Source: JBCCQH01 sp039024435 (GTDB lineage: Bacteria > Bacteroidota > Bacteroidia > J057 > JADKCL01). Taken from it: a stretch of 34,391 nt of DNA. Position 1 is the stretch's first letter, and the number at the start of each line of letters is the position of its first letter. The stretch is from positions 1 to 34,391 of the forward strand of contig JBCCQH010000084.1 of assembly GCA_039024435.1 (NCBI GenBank), in the 5' to 3' direction. The translations under genes and the position numbers were made by a program. The notes under the pieces were generated by a model. That model searched no databases and had not been told where the DNA came from. It saw only the letters and a program-made list of their open reading frames with translations. Below are positions 1 to 7,854 of the stretch, one piece after another.

Positions 1-143
1 CCTGTGATTTTGCTATGGCATCTTTTTCCGCCTCTCTTCAGCTATTTTCTCGCCCATAGCTTTGGCTATGGACTCCAAAATGAGCTTTGAGAGACAAAAA
101 AATCTGCGATAGCAAATTTCACAAACCAACTTTAAACAGCCTC
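1..143 (+). repeat. MITE-like repeat, copy 1 (left end outside window)
   Basis: This is the 3' part of a ~162 bp repeat also found at 698-859 (same orientation) and 26371-26531 (inverted). It ends in TTTAAACAGCCTC at 131-143 and is followed by TTA at 144-146, which fits a TNA target site. An internal perfect stem CCATAGC (54-60) / GCTATGG (65-71) has a TTTG loop. The copy interrupts an ATPase gene: the reading frame that continues into the ATPase remnant begins inside the repeat at a TTG at 87. No transposase is encoded, so a non-autonomous element is inferred. Confidence 0.8.
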
Positions 144-146
144 TTA

Positions 147-697
147 GAAATTCCGCTGCTCGGCCTTGTCTACCGCTGGGAAAATGGCAATGACACCATC
201 GTAGTTGGCCCAGAAGGGAAAATCATGCTTTCGCAGGCGTCCAGTGGCGTGCAATCGGTCGTACCGGCCCACCTCATCCTTTACCAGTTGGAAAATGACC
301 CCGGAAAATGGGAAATTATCGTCGAAGAACCCGAACTCAACCTGTTCCCGACCAAGCAAAAAGCTTTCCTGGAGTACCTCGTCAAAGTCACCAATCGCAC
401 TCAATCGAAGCTTTTTATCACCACCCACAGTCCCTACATTCTTTCTTCGCTGGAGAATCTCATTCAGGCGCAAGAAGCCTACCGCAAGCGCCCCGAACAA
501 AAGGGCGCCATCAGCCAAATCATTGAAGAAGACAGGTGGGTTGATTTTGATCGGGTGACCACCTACTTTTTCGATGCTGGGACTTGCCGCTCCACCCTGG
601 ATCCCGAGCTGCGCAGTCTTGGGCCCGCAGAAATCGACGCGGTCAGTGACATCCTGAGCGAGGATTTAAACGAATTGGTGAAAATCGAATATGCTGA
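147..697 (+). pseudogene. AAA/OLD-like ATPase, C-terminal remnant
   Basis: This is the C-terminal half of an ABC-type AAA ATPase of the AAA_15/AAA_21 (OLD/RecF-like) kind. The frame shows a signature-like ASSGVQS motif, then a Walker B segment (WEIIVEEPELNLF), then an H-loop segment (LFITTHSPYIL). The N-terminal domain with Walker A is missing, because repeat copy 1 occupies the position where the gene should continue upstream. At the 3' end the frame runs into repeat copy 2 at 698 and terminates only inside it at 851, so the last ~50 residues are repeat-derived. ATPases of this type commonly pair with a nuclease in anti-phage or toxin-like modules. The following remnant at 863-1345 looks like such a partner. 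It is probably non-functional, unless the missing half lies upstream of this window and the protein is expressed in pieces. Confidence 0.75.
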
Positions 698-859
698 GAG
701 GCTGTTTAAATTTAATACTGCGATTTTGTTACGGCACCTTTTTCTGCCACTCTTCAGCTATTTTCTCATCCGCAGCTTGGGCTGCGCACTCCAAAATGAG
801 CTTCGATTGACAAAAAAATCTGCGATAACAAATTTCACAAATCAATTTTAAACAGCCTC
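698..859 (+). repeat. MITE-like repeat, copy 2 (complete, 162 bp)
   Basis: This is a complete element with terminal inverted repeats: GAGGCTGTTTAAA at the left end (698-710) and TTTAAACAGCCTC at the right (847-859). A TGA direct repeat flanks it at 695-697 and 860-862, which reads as a 3-bp TNA target duplication. The interior matches copy 1 but carries the stem CGCAGC (771-776) / GCTGCG (781-786) where copy 1 has CATAGC / GCTATG. Two base pairs of the stem have therefore changed together. TIRs beginning GAG and a TNA duplication recall the IS1031/IS427 groups of the IS5 family, so a MITE mobilised by such an element is the likeliest origin (inference). Confidence 0.85.
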
Positions 860-862
860 TGA

Positions 863-1345
863 GGGATTGCGAATTGCGGCGACAAACTGAGGCGTAAGCT
901 AAAAGACATCGACGAGGGCTGTTTCCAAATATCCCACGCGGCTTCTGCTGAAGGAAAACGCATCGAAATACTGCTTCCGCCCGGCAAGGTGCGGGACCAA
1001 TTGTGCCGAATCGACGTCGATCAGCTACACATTGCGGCCCCCACCAAACGGTGCGACTACATCTTTTATTCCTGTGCCCAGGATCACTACCTCTTTGTTG
1101 AGCTCAAGGATGGAGAGCATCTGGCCTACGCCATCGACCAACGGATCAGTACGGTCAGACTCTTCCGGGAAAAAGTCGCCTTGTCCCGCGAGCGGGTATC
1201 GGCTTGTGTGGTTTCCACCAAAGTTCCCAAAGACCGCAGTGGAAAATCCTCGCGAAAAAAGCTGGCGAAAAAGAAATTGGAATTCGAGCTCAAGTACGGG
1301 AGTACCCTGATAATCACAGCCCAAATGGCCCAGTTCCGATTTTAA
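863..1345 (+). pseudogene. Nuclease-like partner of the ATPase, 5' end disrupted
   Basis: The open frame runs from just after repeat copy 2 to a TAA at 1343-1345. The coding-looking sequence starts at about 875 (NCGDKLRRKLKDID), but there is no ATG, GTG or TTG in frame before the GTG at 989. The native start has therefore been lost. A CDY Asp followed about 14 residues later by FVELKDG gives a D...ExK arrangement, as in PD-(D/E)xK nucleases; this is a motif reading, not a proven family. The C-terminal part is Lys/Arg-rich. Conceptually removing repeat copy 2 with one TGA, and one unit of the 7-bp tandem duplication at 866-879, joins an ATG at 691 in frame to this sequence (MLRDCGDKLRR). That start would overlap the end of the ATPase gene. 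It could also be read as an unrelated hypothetical protein starting at 989. Confidence 0.6.
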
Positions 1346-1428
1346 TTCCTCCCCGCCAACATTCTACTACCTCCACCGGTTATCCTGGGTAGAGGGACGC
1401 TTTCCCTTACCTCGTCCCCATCACGCCC

Positions 1429-2715
1429 ATGTACAAAAAGCTAATCGCACTCACCTTCCTGCTTGCTTGTACGGTTTTCTTCCCAGTCGCACAGACGATT
1501 GATGTGTATTCCATCTCCCAACAGCGACAGCCCACCGGCGACGTCGGCTACACCCTCGATGGATCCCGCATGATCAACCATACGCGCGCCAAACTCACCA
1601 ACCTGAACAATTTTGGTCCGACCGGTACCTACCGCAAGACGATCATCATCACCGATGCCTTTTCCAGCAGTGGCTCCCTGACCCAGGTGACTTCCCTGGA
1701 TACCGGTAGCATCTTTTTCTTTGGCAGCTTCAACGAACTGAGCAACTCTTACCAGCGCATCACCCTCGCCGAAGTGGACTCGCTCTACGCCTGGTCACTG
1801 CGCGGGGGCAAGCTCATCATCACCTCCGGACAGGAACTTTCGGGGTTCTACCGCTCCCGCCAACTGAACGGCAAGTGGGGCTATAATCTGGTCGAACAAT
1901 CGCCGACGACGCTGATCCCGACCTTGGACAGCCGGAGCACCGATTTATTTTCCGGCCCTTTTGGCTCGGTCAACCAAGCCCAGCAAGGAGGGTCCTTGCA
2001 GTCAGTTTTCAATCTGATCCCTCCGGATGCCGTCGTCCTTGCGACCAACATTTTGGGGATTCCCAGCTTGGTACTTGACTGTAAAACTTTGGACTTGCTC
2101 GTCAGCGACGTCGATGTCTACACCGACCTTGGAGGACTGACCTTCGGAACCGGGCTGGTAAACGATCAGGACCGCTTCCTCGCCAATACATTTGCGTTTA
2201 TGGACCGGCTGCAACCTCCGCCCAAACTCGATTCTACGGCGGGATTGCTCACCCTCAATGCCACTTACAACGGCTACACCTGGTTCCAGGATGCATCCCA
2301 GGTCTCCAGTGACTCCGAATTTATGCCCACCGAAACCGGCACCTACTACGCCGAGGTCATCACCAACGGCGGGTGCCGACTCCTCTCGGACTCCATCCGG
2401 ATCGTCGTTCCGGAAGAACCAGAGCCGCCGCTGCCCCCCATTGAACTGGAGATGCCCAATGTTTTTACCCCCAACAACGACGGCGTAAATGACCGCATGA
2501 TCCCGGTCCAGTTCTCGGGCGTCATTGAGGAAAGCTACCAGATCTACGACCGTTGGGGCAAGCTGGTCCACGAAGGCCGCGACCTGGAACAGGGCTGGAA
2601 CGGCAATTTTCGGAGCCGTCCCTGCCCGGAAGGGGTCTACTACTGGACGTTGCTGTACACCGACCGCAATGGCGTGCAGGTCCGCGACCAGGGCAATGTC
2701 ACCCTGATGCGCTGA
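1429..2715 (+). CDS. Secreted protein with gliding-motility-type C-terminal domain (T9SS type B)
   Basis: This 428-residue protein begins with a typical signal peptide (MYKKLIALTFLLACTVFFPVAQ). The C-terminal ~87 residues, from about 342, form a CHU_C / gliding motility-associated C-terminal domain. Markers are VFTPNNDGVNDRM, IYDRWGKLVHEG, a WNG segment, the EGVYYW core and an ending in VTLMR. In Bacteroidota this domain directs export through the type IX secretion system by the type B route. The middle portion (about 25-270) has no motif I recognise; around 275-330 is a short beta-rich stretch (YTWFQDASQ ... GTYYAEVITNGGC) resembling the Ig-like modules often found just before CHU_C. The ATG at 1429 is chosen because the signal peptide starts there. 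The passenger function is unknown. Confidence 0.88.
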   Translation: MYKKLIALTFLLACTVFFPVAQTIDVYSISQQRQPTGDVGYTLDGSRMINHTRAKLTNLNNFGPTGTYRKTIIITDAFSSSGSLTQVTSLDTGSIFFFGSFNELSNSYQRITLAEVDSLYAWSLRGGKLIITSGQELSGFYRSRQLNGKWGYNLVEQSPTTLIPTLDSRSTDLFSGPFGSVNQAQQGGSLQSVFNLIPPDAVVLATNILGIPSLVLDCKTLDLLVSDVDVYTDLGGLTFGTGLVNDQDRFLANTFAFMDRLQPPPKLDSTAGLLTLNATYNGYTWFQDASQVSSDSEFMPTETGTYYAEVITNGGCRLLSDSIRIVVPEEPEPPLPPIELEMPNVFTPNNDGVNDRMIPVQFSGVIEESYQIYDRWGKLVHEGRDLEQGWNGNFRSRPCPEGVYYWTLLYTDRNGVQVRDQGNVTLMR

Positions 2716-2716
2716 T

Positions 2717-2736
2717 TCGGAAAATATAAGTTCCGA
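2717..2736. terminator. Weak inverted repeat between convergent genes
   Basis: TCGGAA (2717-2722) and TTCCGA (2731-2736) form a 6-bp stem around an 8-nt AT-rich loop, directly after the stop of the T9SS cargo gene. The downstream gene converges on this point from the other strand. The stem is short and lacks a T-run, so a terminator role is only a suggestion. Confidence 0.25.
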
Positions 2737-2814
2737 GAAGGGTGCGTCCGTTCAAGGTGCGCGGCAACCGCCTTTCCGGTACGACCCTGCGGCCGCCCGG
2801 ACCCGGAAAAACGA

Positions 2815-3633
2815 TCAGTCCCGCAGACCGGCACCCCAGATCGTCACCCGGCGTTCACCGTAGTTTATTACCACCGGCAGATCCTCCACCGTAATCGCTT
2901 CGGCGAGCAAGCCGTTCTGGTCAAACCCTTTGTAGAACTTGAGTTCCAGGCGGTCCTCATTGCGCCAGTTGTATTCCAAGTATTTCTCCGTTTCCTGCCG
3001 CACCCGGTCAAAACTGAACCAATTGTCCGAATCAAAGCGGTAAAACCAGTAGGCGAAGTAGTAGCTGGCTTGGTGGGCCGAGCGGGTGTGCTCCAAAAAG
3101 CATTGGGGCAGGTAATTCTTAGCCGTACTCGCCAGGGGGCGATTTTGGGTCCGCTGCAATACCGCATCGAACAACAGTTGGCTGACCGTCCGGGTAAGGA
3201 CGCTGTCTTCCTCAACTACCTGGCGGAAACTTTCGTCATCGACGAAGTGGACGTAATGGTATTCCAGGTCAAAGTTTGCCGGAAACACTACCCCGTTGTA
3301 CATCCCTTGCTTGAATGCTTCATCAGCGGATTTCCCCAGAGAATAAAGCAGATCGTGGGCCTTGTCCGGCCCGAGGCCCTGGATGCCATTGAGTTCAGTG
3401 ATGCGGGAAAAGCGGCGGCGGGGCAGGGCATTGCGGTGATCGATGATGCGCTGGGCCACCGTCGCCCCGATGCCGTAACCGGGCGTACCCGTGGGCGCAT
3501 CGCCCGTCGTGACTTGGGGATCGTCCTGCACCCCTTCGGTGATGTCCTTGGGCGATTGGGCGCGGTTGAGAAAATCGAGGACCCGCTGCAGCACCCATCC
3601 GGGAGCGAGGTCATTGGAAAATTCTTGTGACAT
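2815..3633 (-). CDS. Helix-hairpin-helix domain protein
   Basis: This 272-residue protein has no signal peptide. Residues about 52-96 carry two consecutive helix-hairpin-helix-like elements (GIGATVAQRIIDHR and GIQGLGPDKAHDLL), arranged like the ComEA-type HhH module that binds DNA backbone without sequence specificity. The remaining ~170 residues are rich in aromatic residues and acidic, and contain a YYFAYWFYRFDSDNWF stretch. I do not recognise a family there. The ATG at 3633 lies about 150 bp from the SDR gene on the same strand, so co-transcription is possible but not compelling. Sequence alone does not distinguish a DNA-binding role from use of HhH as a protein-interaction module. Confidence 0.75.
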   Translation of the reverse strand: MSQEFSNDLAPGWVLQRVLDFLNRAQSPKDITEGVQDDPQVTTGDAPTGTPGYGIGATVAQRIIDHRNALPRRRFSRITELNGIQGLGPDKAHDLLYSLGKSADEAFKQGMYNGVVFPANFDLEYHYVHFVDDESFRQVVEEDSVLTRTVSQLLFDAVLQRTQNRPLASTAKNYLPQCFLEHTRSAHQASYYFAYWFYRFDSDNWFSFDRVRQETEKYLEYNWRNEDRLELKFYKGFDQNGLLAEAITVEDLPVVINYGERRVTIWGAGLRD

Positions 3634-3786
3634 GGTGGTAAGCCGTTAAGTGGTTGACATTGCATTTTACCGGACCAATGAACCCCACCCGATCCTACCC
3701 CGCTGCCGGCAAAAGGCAAATTAAACAAGCGGCGGCACATTCTCGATGGTGAGCACAAAAATTTCCCGGACCATTGTCCGGTTTGG

Positions 3787-4551
3787 TCAGTGTACGTAAC
3801 TGCCCGCATTGATGTCGATGGTACTCCCGGTGGCGTGGTCGGCGAGTCCCGAAGCCAGCAGGACCACCGTCGGCCCCAAGTGGTGCGGCTCGGTGAGTTC
3901 CGGCAAGGCGATGTCGTTCAGCGCGTAATCTTCCCCGTACTCATCGAAAAAATCCTGGGCCATGTCCGTGCGGACAAATCCTGGGGCAATAAGAAATGAT
4001 TGGATGTTGTCCTTGCCCAATCCTCGCGCCAGGGAGCGGTGCAGCGCCACCATACCGCCCTTGGAAGCCGCGTAGGCGAGGTAGTCCGGCGTATCCCCGC
4101 GAAACGCGGCCCGGGACGAAATGTGGATGATTCGTCCCCCGCCGCGTTCCCGGAAGTGGGGCACCACCAAGCGCGACAACTGCGCCGCCGCCCGGAGATT
4201 GACCGCCAGGGTTCGGTCCCATTTTTCCAGCCAGTCCGCTTCATCCGCCGCCAGCGGGGCGTGAACCGCCACTCCAGCATTGTTCACGAGCCCGTCGATG
4301 CCACCGAACCGCAATTGCACCTCTTCAAACAGTCCGCGCACCTGACGCGGGTCCGCCAAATCTGCCGCAAAAGCGGCCGAACCATTGCCTCCTTCCCACG
4401 CCAATTGTTCGGCACGTTCGGCCTCTTTGCGGCAATGCACCGCTACCTGAGCACCGGCGGCCATCAACGCCCGGGCGATCGCTGCTCCAATGCCCCGACT
4501 GCCCCCGGTGACCAGAATTCGCTTTCCTTTCAGATCGATTTTCATACGCAT
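3787..4551 (-). CDS. SDR family NAD(P)-dependent oxidoreductase
   Basis: This is a classical short-chain dehydrogenase/reductase of 254 residues from the ATG at 4551. It has the Rossmann cofactor motif TGGSRGIG (about 15-22), an NNAG motif (about 90-93), a catalytic Ser in HISSR (about 145-146), and the YAASK Tyr/Lys pair (about 160 and 164). The APGFVRTDM segment follows, as usual in the family. The layout resembles 3-oxoacyl-ACP reductases (FabG-like), but the substrate cannot be assigned. The open frame continues upstream to 4641, yet that part overlaps the end of the M1 peptidase gene. The ATG at 4551 (or 4545) is 4 nt beyond the peptidase stop and gives a normal-length SDR. This spacing suggests translation from a shared transcript. 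Confidence 0.92.
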   Translation of the reverse strand: MRMKIDLKGKRILVTGGSRGIGAAIARALMAAGAQVAVHCRKEAERAEQLAWEGGNGSAAFAADLADPRQVRGLFEEVQLRFGGIDGLVNNAGVAVHAPLAADEADWLEKWDRTLAVNLRAAAQLSRLVVPHFRERGGGRIIHISSRAAFRGDTPDYLAYAASKGGMVALHRSLARGLGKDNIQSFLIAPGFVRTDMAQDFFDEYGEDYALNDIALPELTEPHHLGPTVVLLASGLADHATGSTIDINAGSYVH

Positions 4552-4555
4552 ACAA

Positions 4556-7483
4556 TTACAACAGCTCCGCCAAATCGCCCAACTGCCGCAGCCGGCCAAA
4601 GTCGAGCACAAAATTAATGCCCCGCACGAAGGTACCCGCATCGGCGGGAAGGCCGGAAAATGCGGTGCCCGCGATCGGGAAATTCAAGTGAAAAACCCCG
4701 GGCAGCAGCGTGACCCGTACCCCAGCGTCCCAAAAGCCCGCATTCGGGATGCTCTGTGAACCCAAACCGTAAGCGACATCGCCGAACACCCCCAGCAGGG
4801 GAATCGGCAACTTGAAGTGGACATTCGCTGCGAATAGTCCCCGGTCAAACGAAGCTCCGGTCAGGCTGGAAAAACCGCCGTGGTCGGGCACCACCTGATT
4901 GCCGAGCACATTGGAATTCTCCGCTCGGTCGAGCAGGGCGCGTTCGCCGAAAGGATCCGCGCTCCCGGAGACGCGGTACTGCAAGAGGAAAGGCGCCGCA
5001 TTCGGCGCGATAATTCCCCCGAGAAAGCCCCGCATATCGAGCCGCATCCGCTTGCCCAGCCGACGGGCGTAGCGCACATCCGCCGAAAGGCGATAGAGCC
5101 GCTCCGAAGCATTGCCCCCGATTTCACCCTCCACCAGAAGCCGGTCGTAAAGGCCCTCGTACTGGGTCCTCCAGGTCAGGGCGCCGTACACCGGCAGGTA
5201 CCAGTCTTCCGGCAACAGCCCCAGCTCCAGGCTATCGGTCCGGACCGCCACCGTCTGCGAGACCAGCCCGAAACTGTGGCGCCAGGGCGAGCGGCGATTG
5301 TCCGTCACCAAAGTAAAATCCAGCGAAGTCCGGTTGCGCAAAAACGTGCCGAAGGACGAAGTTCGGTTGCGCAAAGTGATTTTCCGGAAAGGCCCTTTGT
5401 GCGACCAGCGCAAGGCAAATCCCGCCGAGCCGGTGAGGTTTTTGCTGCGGAAACCGTACATGGGCATCAGGTCAAATCCGAAACGCTTGCGGGGAAAGGT
5501 GCCGTGGTGGACCAGTAGCCCAAGCATGAAGCCATCGGTCGTATTAAAGCCAGCAACCGGCAGCAGATTCAGCGTAAAGCGATTGGGATCAGGATATTGG
5601 TAGCCCAGCCCGATGCGGAGCGGACGCGCCCGCTTGAACAGCCCGGTCCGGCGCAAGCGGTTGTTGTTCGTGCGGAACTCCGGGATTGCCCTCTGGGGGT
5701 CGATTTCGAGGAATTTGGCTTTGCTTTCGGGAAGTTCGATTTCGGTGGTTCCGGTAAAGGGCTCCGACCAAACGGTGGCCTGCACTGCGCCATTTTTATC
5801 GACCAGTGCCACTGAGGCAGGCAGCCGAATCGCACGCTTATTTTCCAGCGTCACGACATTGCCTTTGACCTTGCGGATGCGGAAGTCCAGTTGTTCCGTC
5901 CCCCGGATGTATTCGCCAAAAAACCAGCCCAAATCCTTGCCCGATATTTCCTCAAATACCCGCTGCATGTCCGCCGGCTGGGGGTGCCGAAACCGCCAAC
6001 GCGCATAGTACGCCCGAAAACACTTGTCCACCGTCGCCCGGCCCAGGTAGGCTTCCAGGTAGCGAAAGGCCTGGGCGGATTTCTGGTAGACGATCAGCCC
6101 GTAATTGATGGGAACGTAGTCGGCCGAGGGAAATTCGATGGGCTGATCGATTCCATCGGCGGACAGTAGGCGGTAGCCTTCCCGCCCCACAAAGTTGTCG
6201 TCGATGTCGACGCCGAGGAGCTTTCCCACGACGTCGGGCACCTGACTGACCTTGCCGTTGTGCCATTTCTCCCAGTACCGGTTTTCAAAGTAGGAATTGA
6301 TGCCTTCATCCATCCAGGGGTGGGTGCGCTCGTCGGAACCAAGAATGCCGTAGAACCAGTTGTGGCCGACTTCGTGCATGATCACACGTTCCAGGGCTCC
6401 AGCACTGCCGCCGGCTCCCAGCACTGTAATATTGGGGTATTCCATACCGGCCCCCGCACTGAGGGCCCCGTCGACGGCGGTAGCGTGGCGGTACGGATAG
6501 TCTCCGTTCCAGGCGGAGTAATCGCCCACTGACTGGACGATGTAGCGGGGCGCCGAGCGCCAGAGATCGCGGTCCAGGTTCGTAAACATGGCCACACAGC
6601 GCACCTCTAAGCCCGAGCGGGGCAGTTGCACAGTGTCGGCGAGGACATAGTAGGTTTGATCGCAAAACCAAGCAAAGTCGTGGACTTTTTCCTGGTGGAA
6701 GTGCAAGGTTTTGTAATCATCCGCCGAAAACTCGTGCACAAAGGTCGTATCGGACTCCGATTGCAACATTTTGCGGGACTGAGCCTCGCGCTGGGCCAGC
6801 CATTCCCATTCCGGATCGTCCGCCGGCAAGTCTCCGGTCGCCCCGACCACGTAATTCTTGGGCACTTCGATATAGACGTCGAAGCTGCCAAACTCGCTGT
6901 AGAATTCGCCCTGGTCCAGGTAGGGCATGGGATTCCAGCCATTGCGGTCGTAAACGGCGGGCTTGGGATACCACTGGCAGAGCTGGTACTGTTGATTGAC
7001 GTGGCCCAGCCGCGACCAGGACAAGGGAATTTTGACCCGAAAAGGGGTTTCCAGCCGCAACTTCTCTCCCGGCAATAGCGGATCGGGCAGAGCGATTGCC
7101 GCGATGTCCCAGTTGTTGTTCCAGTAGGTCAGCGGCGTGGGGGTTCCATCGATGCGCAGGTCCAGGCTATCGATGTAACCGCGCTGAATCGGCTTGGCTT
7201 CGATGAAGGAGCGGCTACCGGACGCACGCTTCTGTCGGGCAAAGGCGGTCGTGTTGTCCTTGTAAGCATTGGGCCACAGGTGCAGGTAAAGGGTGTCCAG
7301 CGTATCCGGCGAATTGTTCTGGTAGTCCAGGCGCATTTGGGCGTGCAAAAAATGCTTTTGATCGTCCAACCGAACCCGAATGTTATAATCGACCGTTTGC
7401 TGAAAGTACTCTTCTGTCTGAGCGTACCCGACCGCCGCAGTCACCCACAGTACCACCAGAAGAAGATAGATGTGTTTTAGCAT
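4556..7483 (-). CDS. M1 family metallopeptidase fused to a probable outer-membrane beta-barrel
   Basis: This 975-residue protein has a signal peptide (MLKHIYLLLVVLWVTAAVGYAQ). Residues about 25-600 are an M1 (aminopeptidase N-like) peptidase. They carry an AGMEYPN segment at the place of the GAMEN motif, and the zinc site HEVGH (370-374) with the third ligand Glu393 in DEGIN, exactly 18 residues after the second His. All catalytic zinc ligands are present. After about residue 610 comes ~360 residues of alternating aromatic/polar strands with repeated RxRLDMRGF- and GFMLGLLVHH-like segments and a strand-like end (GINFVLDFGRL). This is typical of an outer-membrane barrel. It probably acts as a cell-surface or periplasmic peptidase tethered in the outer membrane. 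The barrel part is inferred from pattern; the peptidase part is clear. Confidence 0.9.
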   Translation of the reverse strand: MLKHIYLLLVVLWVTAAVGYAQTEEYFQQTVDYNIRVRLDDQKHFLHAQMRLDYQNNSPDTLDTLYLHLWPNAYKDNTTAFARQKRASGSRSFIEAKPIQRGYIDSLDLRIDGTPTPLTYWNNNWDIAAIALPDPLLPGEKLRLETPFRVKIPLSWSRLGHVNQQYQLCQWYPKPAVYDRNGWNPMPYLDQGEFYSEFGSFDVYIEVPKNYVVGATGDLPADDPEWEWLAQREAQSRKMLQSESDTTFVHEFSADDYKTLHFHQEKVHDFAWFCDQTYYVLADTVQLPRSGLEVRCVAMFTNLDRDLWRSAPRYIVQSVGDYSAWNGDYPYRHATAVDGALSAGAGMEYPNITVLGAGGSAGALERVIMHEVGHNWFYGILGSDERTHPWMDEGINSYFENRYWEKWHNGKVSQVPDVVGKLLGVDIDDNFVGREGYRLLSADGIDQPIEFPSADYVPINYGLIVYQKSAQAFRYLEAYLGRATVDKCFRAYYARWRFRHPQPADMQRVFEEISGKDLGWFFGEYIRGTEQLDFRIRKVKGNVVTLENKRAIRLPASVALVDKNGAVQATVWSEPFTGTTEIELPESKAKFLEIDPQRAIPEFRTNNNRLRRTGLFKRARPLRIGLGYQYPDPNRFTLNLLPVAGFNTTDGFMLGLLVHHGTFPRKRFGFDLMPMYGFRSKNLTGSAGFALRWSHKGPFRKITLRNRTSSFGTFLRNRTSLDFTLVTDNRRSPWRHSFGLVSQTVAVRTDSLELGLLPEDWYLPVYGALTWRTQYEGLYDRLLVEGEIGGNASERLYRLSADVRYARRLGKRMRLDMRGFLGGIIAPNAAPFLLQYRVSGSADPFGERALLDRAENSNVLGNQVVPDHGGFSSLTGASFDRGLFAANVHFKLPIPLLGVFGDVAYGLGSQSIPNAGFWDAGVRVTLLPGVFHLNFPIAGTAFSGLPADAGTFVRGINFVLDFGRLRQLGDLAELL

Positions 7484-7854
7484 AAGAATGGCTTAGTACA
7501 CCGAAAAATTACAAGGTGCAAAATATCTTAAATATTAATTCCTTGCGAAATGATTGCGCACAATTGGGTAAAGTATCTCAACTTCAGAATCCACATTTTG
7601 ACCCGGGAAAATTGCTTCCACTTCTTTGAATTTTGGGCGATTAGTGATACATTGATTTATATTTCGTAGTTACTCGTCAAGTATTCGAGTATACTTGTCG
7701 AAATCCGCAGATTAGGTCAATCACAATCGCAAACTTCCGGCTGTAGCATTCCGATCAATAGAGAATTATCTGCTTGGTAGACCGCTGTCCATCGCTCATT
7801 GGGGACAGTCCGGTGCCGCTTAAAAGGAATAGGTAAAGGGAAATTAAGTTTACG
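7484..7854. other. Divergent intergenic region
   Basis: This 371-bp AT-rich gap separates the M1 peptidase (minus) from the choice-of-anchor B gene (plus), so it must hold both promoters. On the minus strand a near-consensus TATTTTG lies about 40 bp before the peptidase start. On the plus strand TAAGTTTA lies just before the ATG at 7855, too close to serve as a normal -7 box for that start. The clearest element is the imperfect palindrome at 7674-7701, listed separately. I see no RNA gene. Confidence 0.5.
7674..7701. promoter_or_regulatory. 11-bp imperfect palindrome, possible operator
   Basis: TCGTCAAGTAT (7674-7684) and ATACTTGTCGA (7691-7701) are inverted copies with one mismatch around a 6-bp spacer. 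An overlapping alternative pairing, TACTCG (7671-7676) with CGAGTA (7686-7691), is also possible. The position midway between two divergent genes suits a dimeric regulator site. No regulator gene lies next to it, so the role is speculative. Confidence 0.35.

Noticed and set aside
87..146. Treating the TTG at 87 as the genuine start of the ATPase gene.
   Set aside because: The first ~19 codons are repeat sequence (the same peptide pattern appears from copy 3), so the start is an accident of insertion.
4552..4641. Upstream extension of the SDR gene to 4641.
   Set aside because: It would overlap the M1 peptidase end and add ~30 residues not seen in SDRs; the ATG at 4551 gives the normal start.
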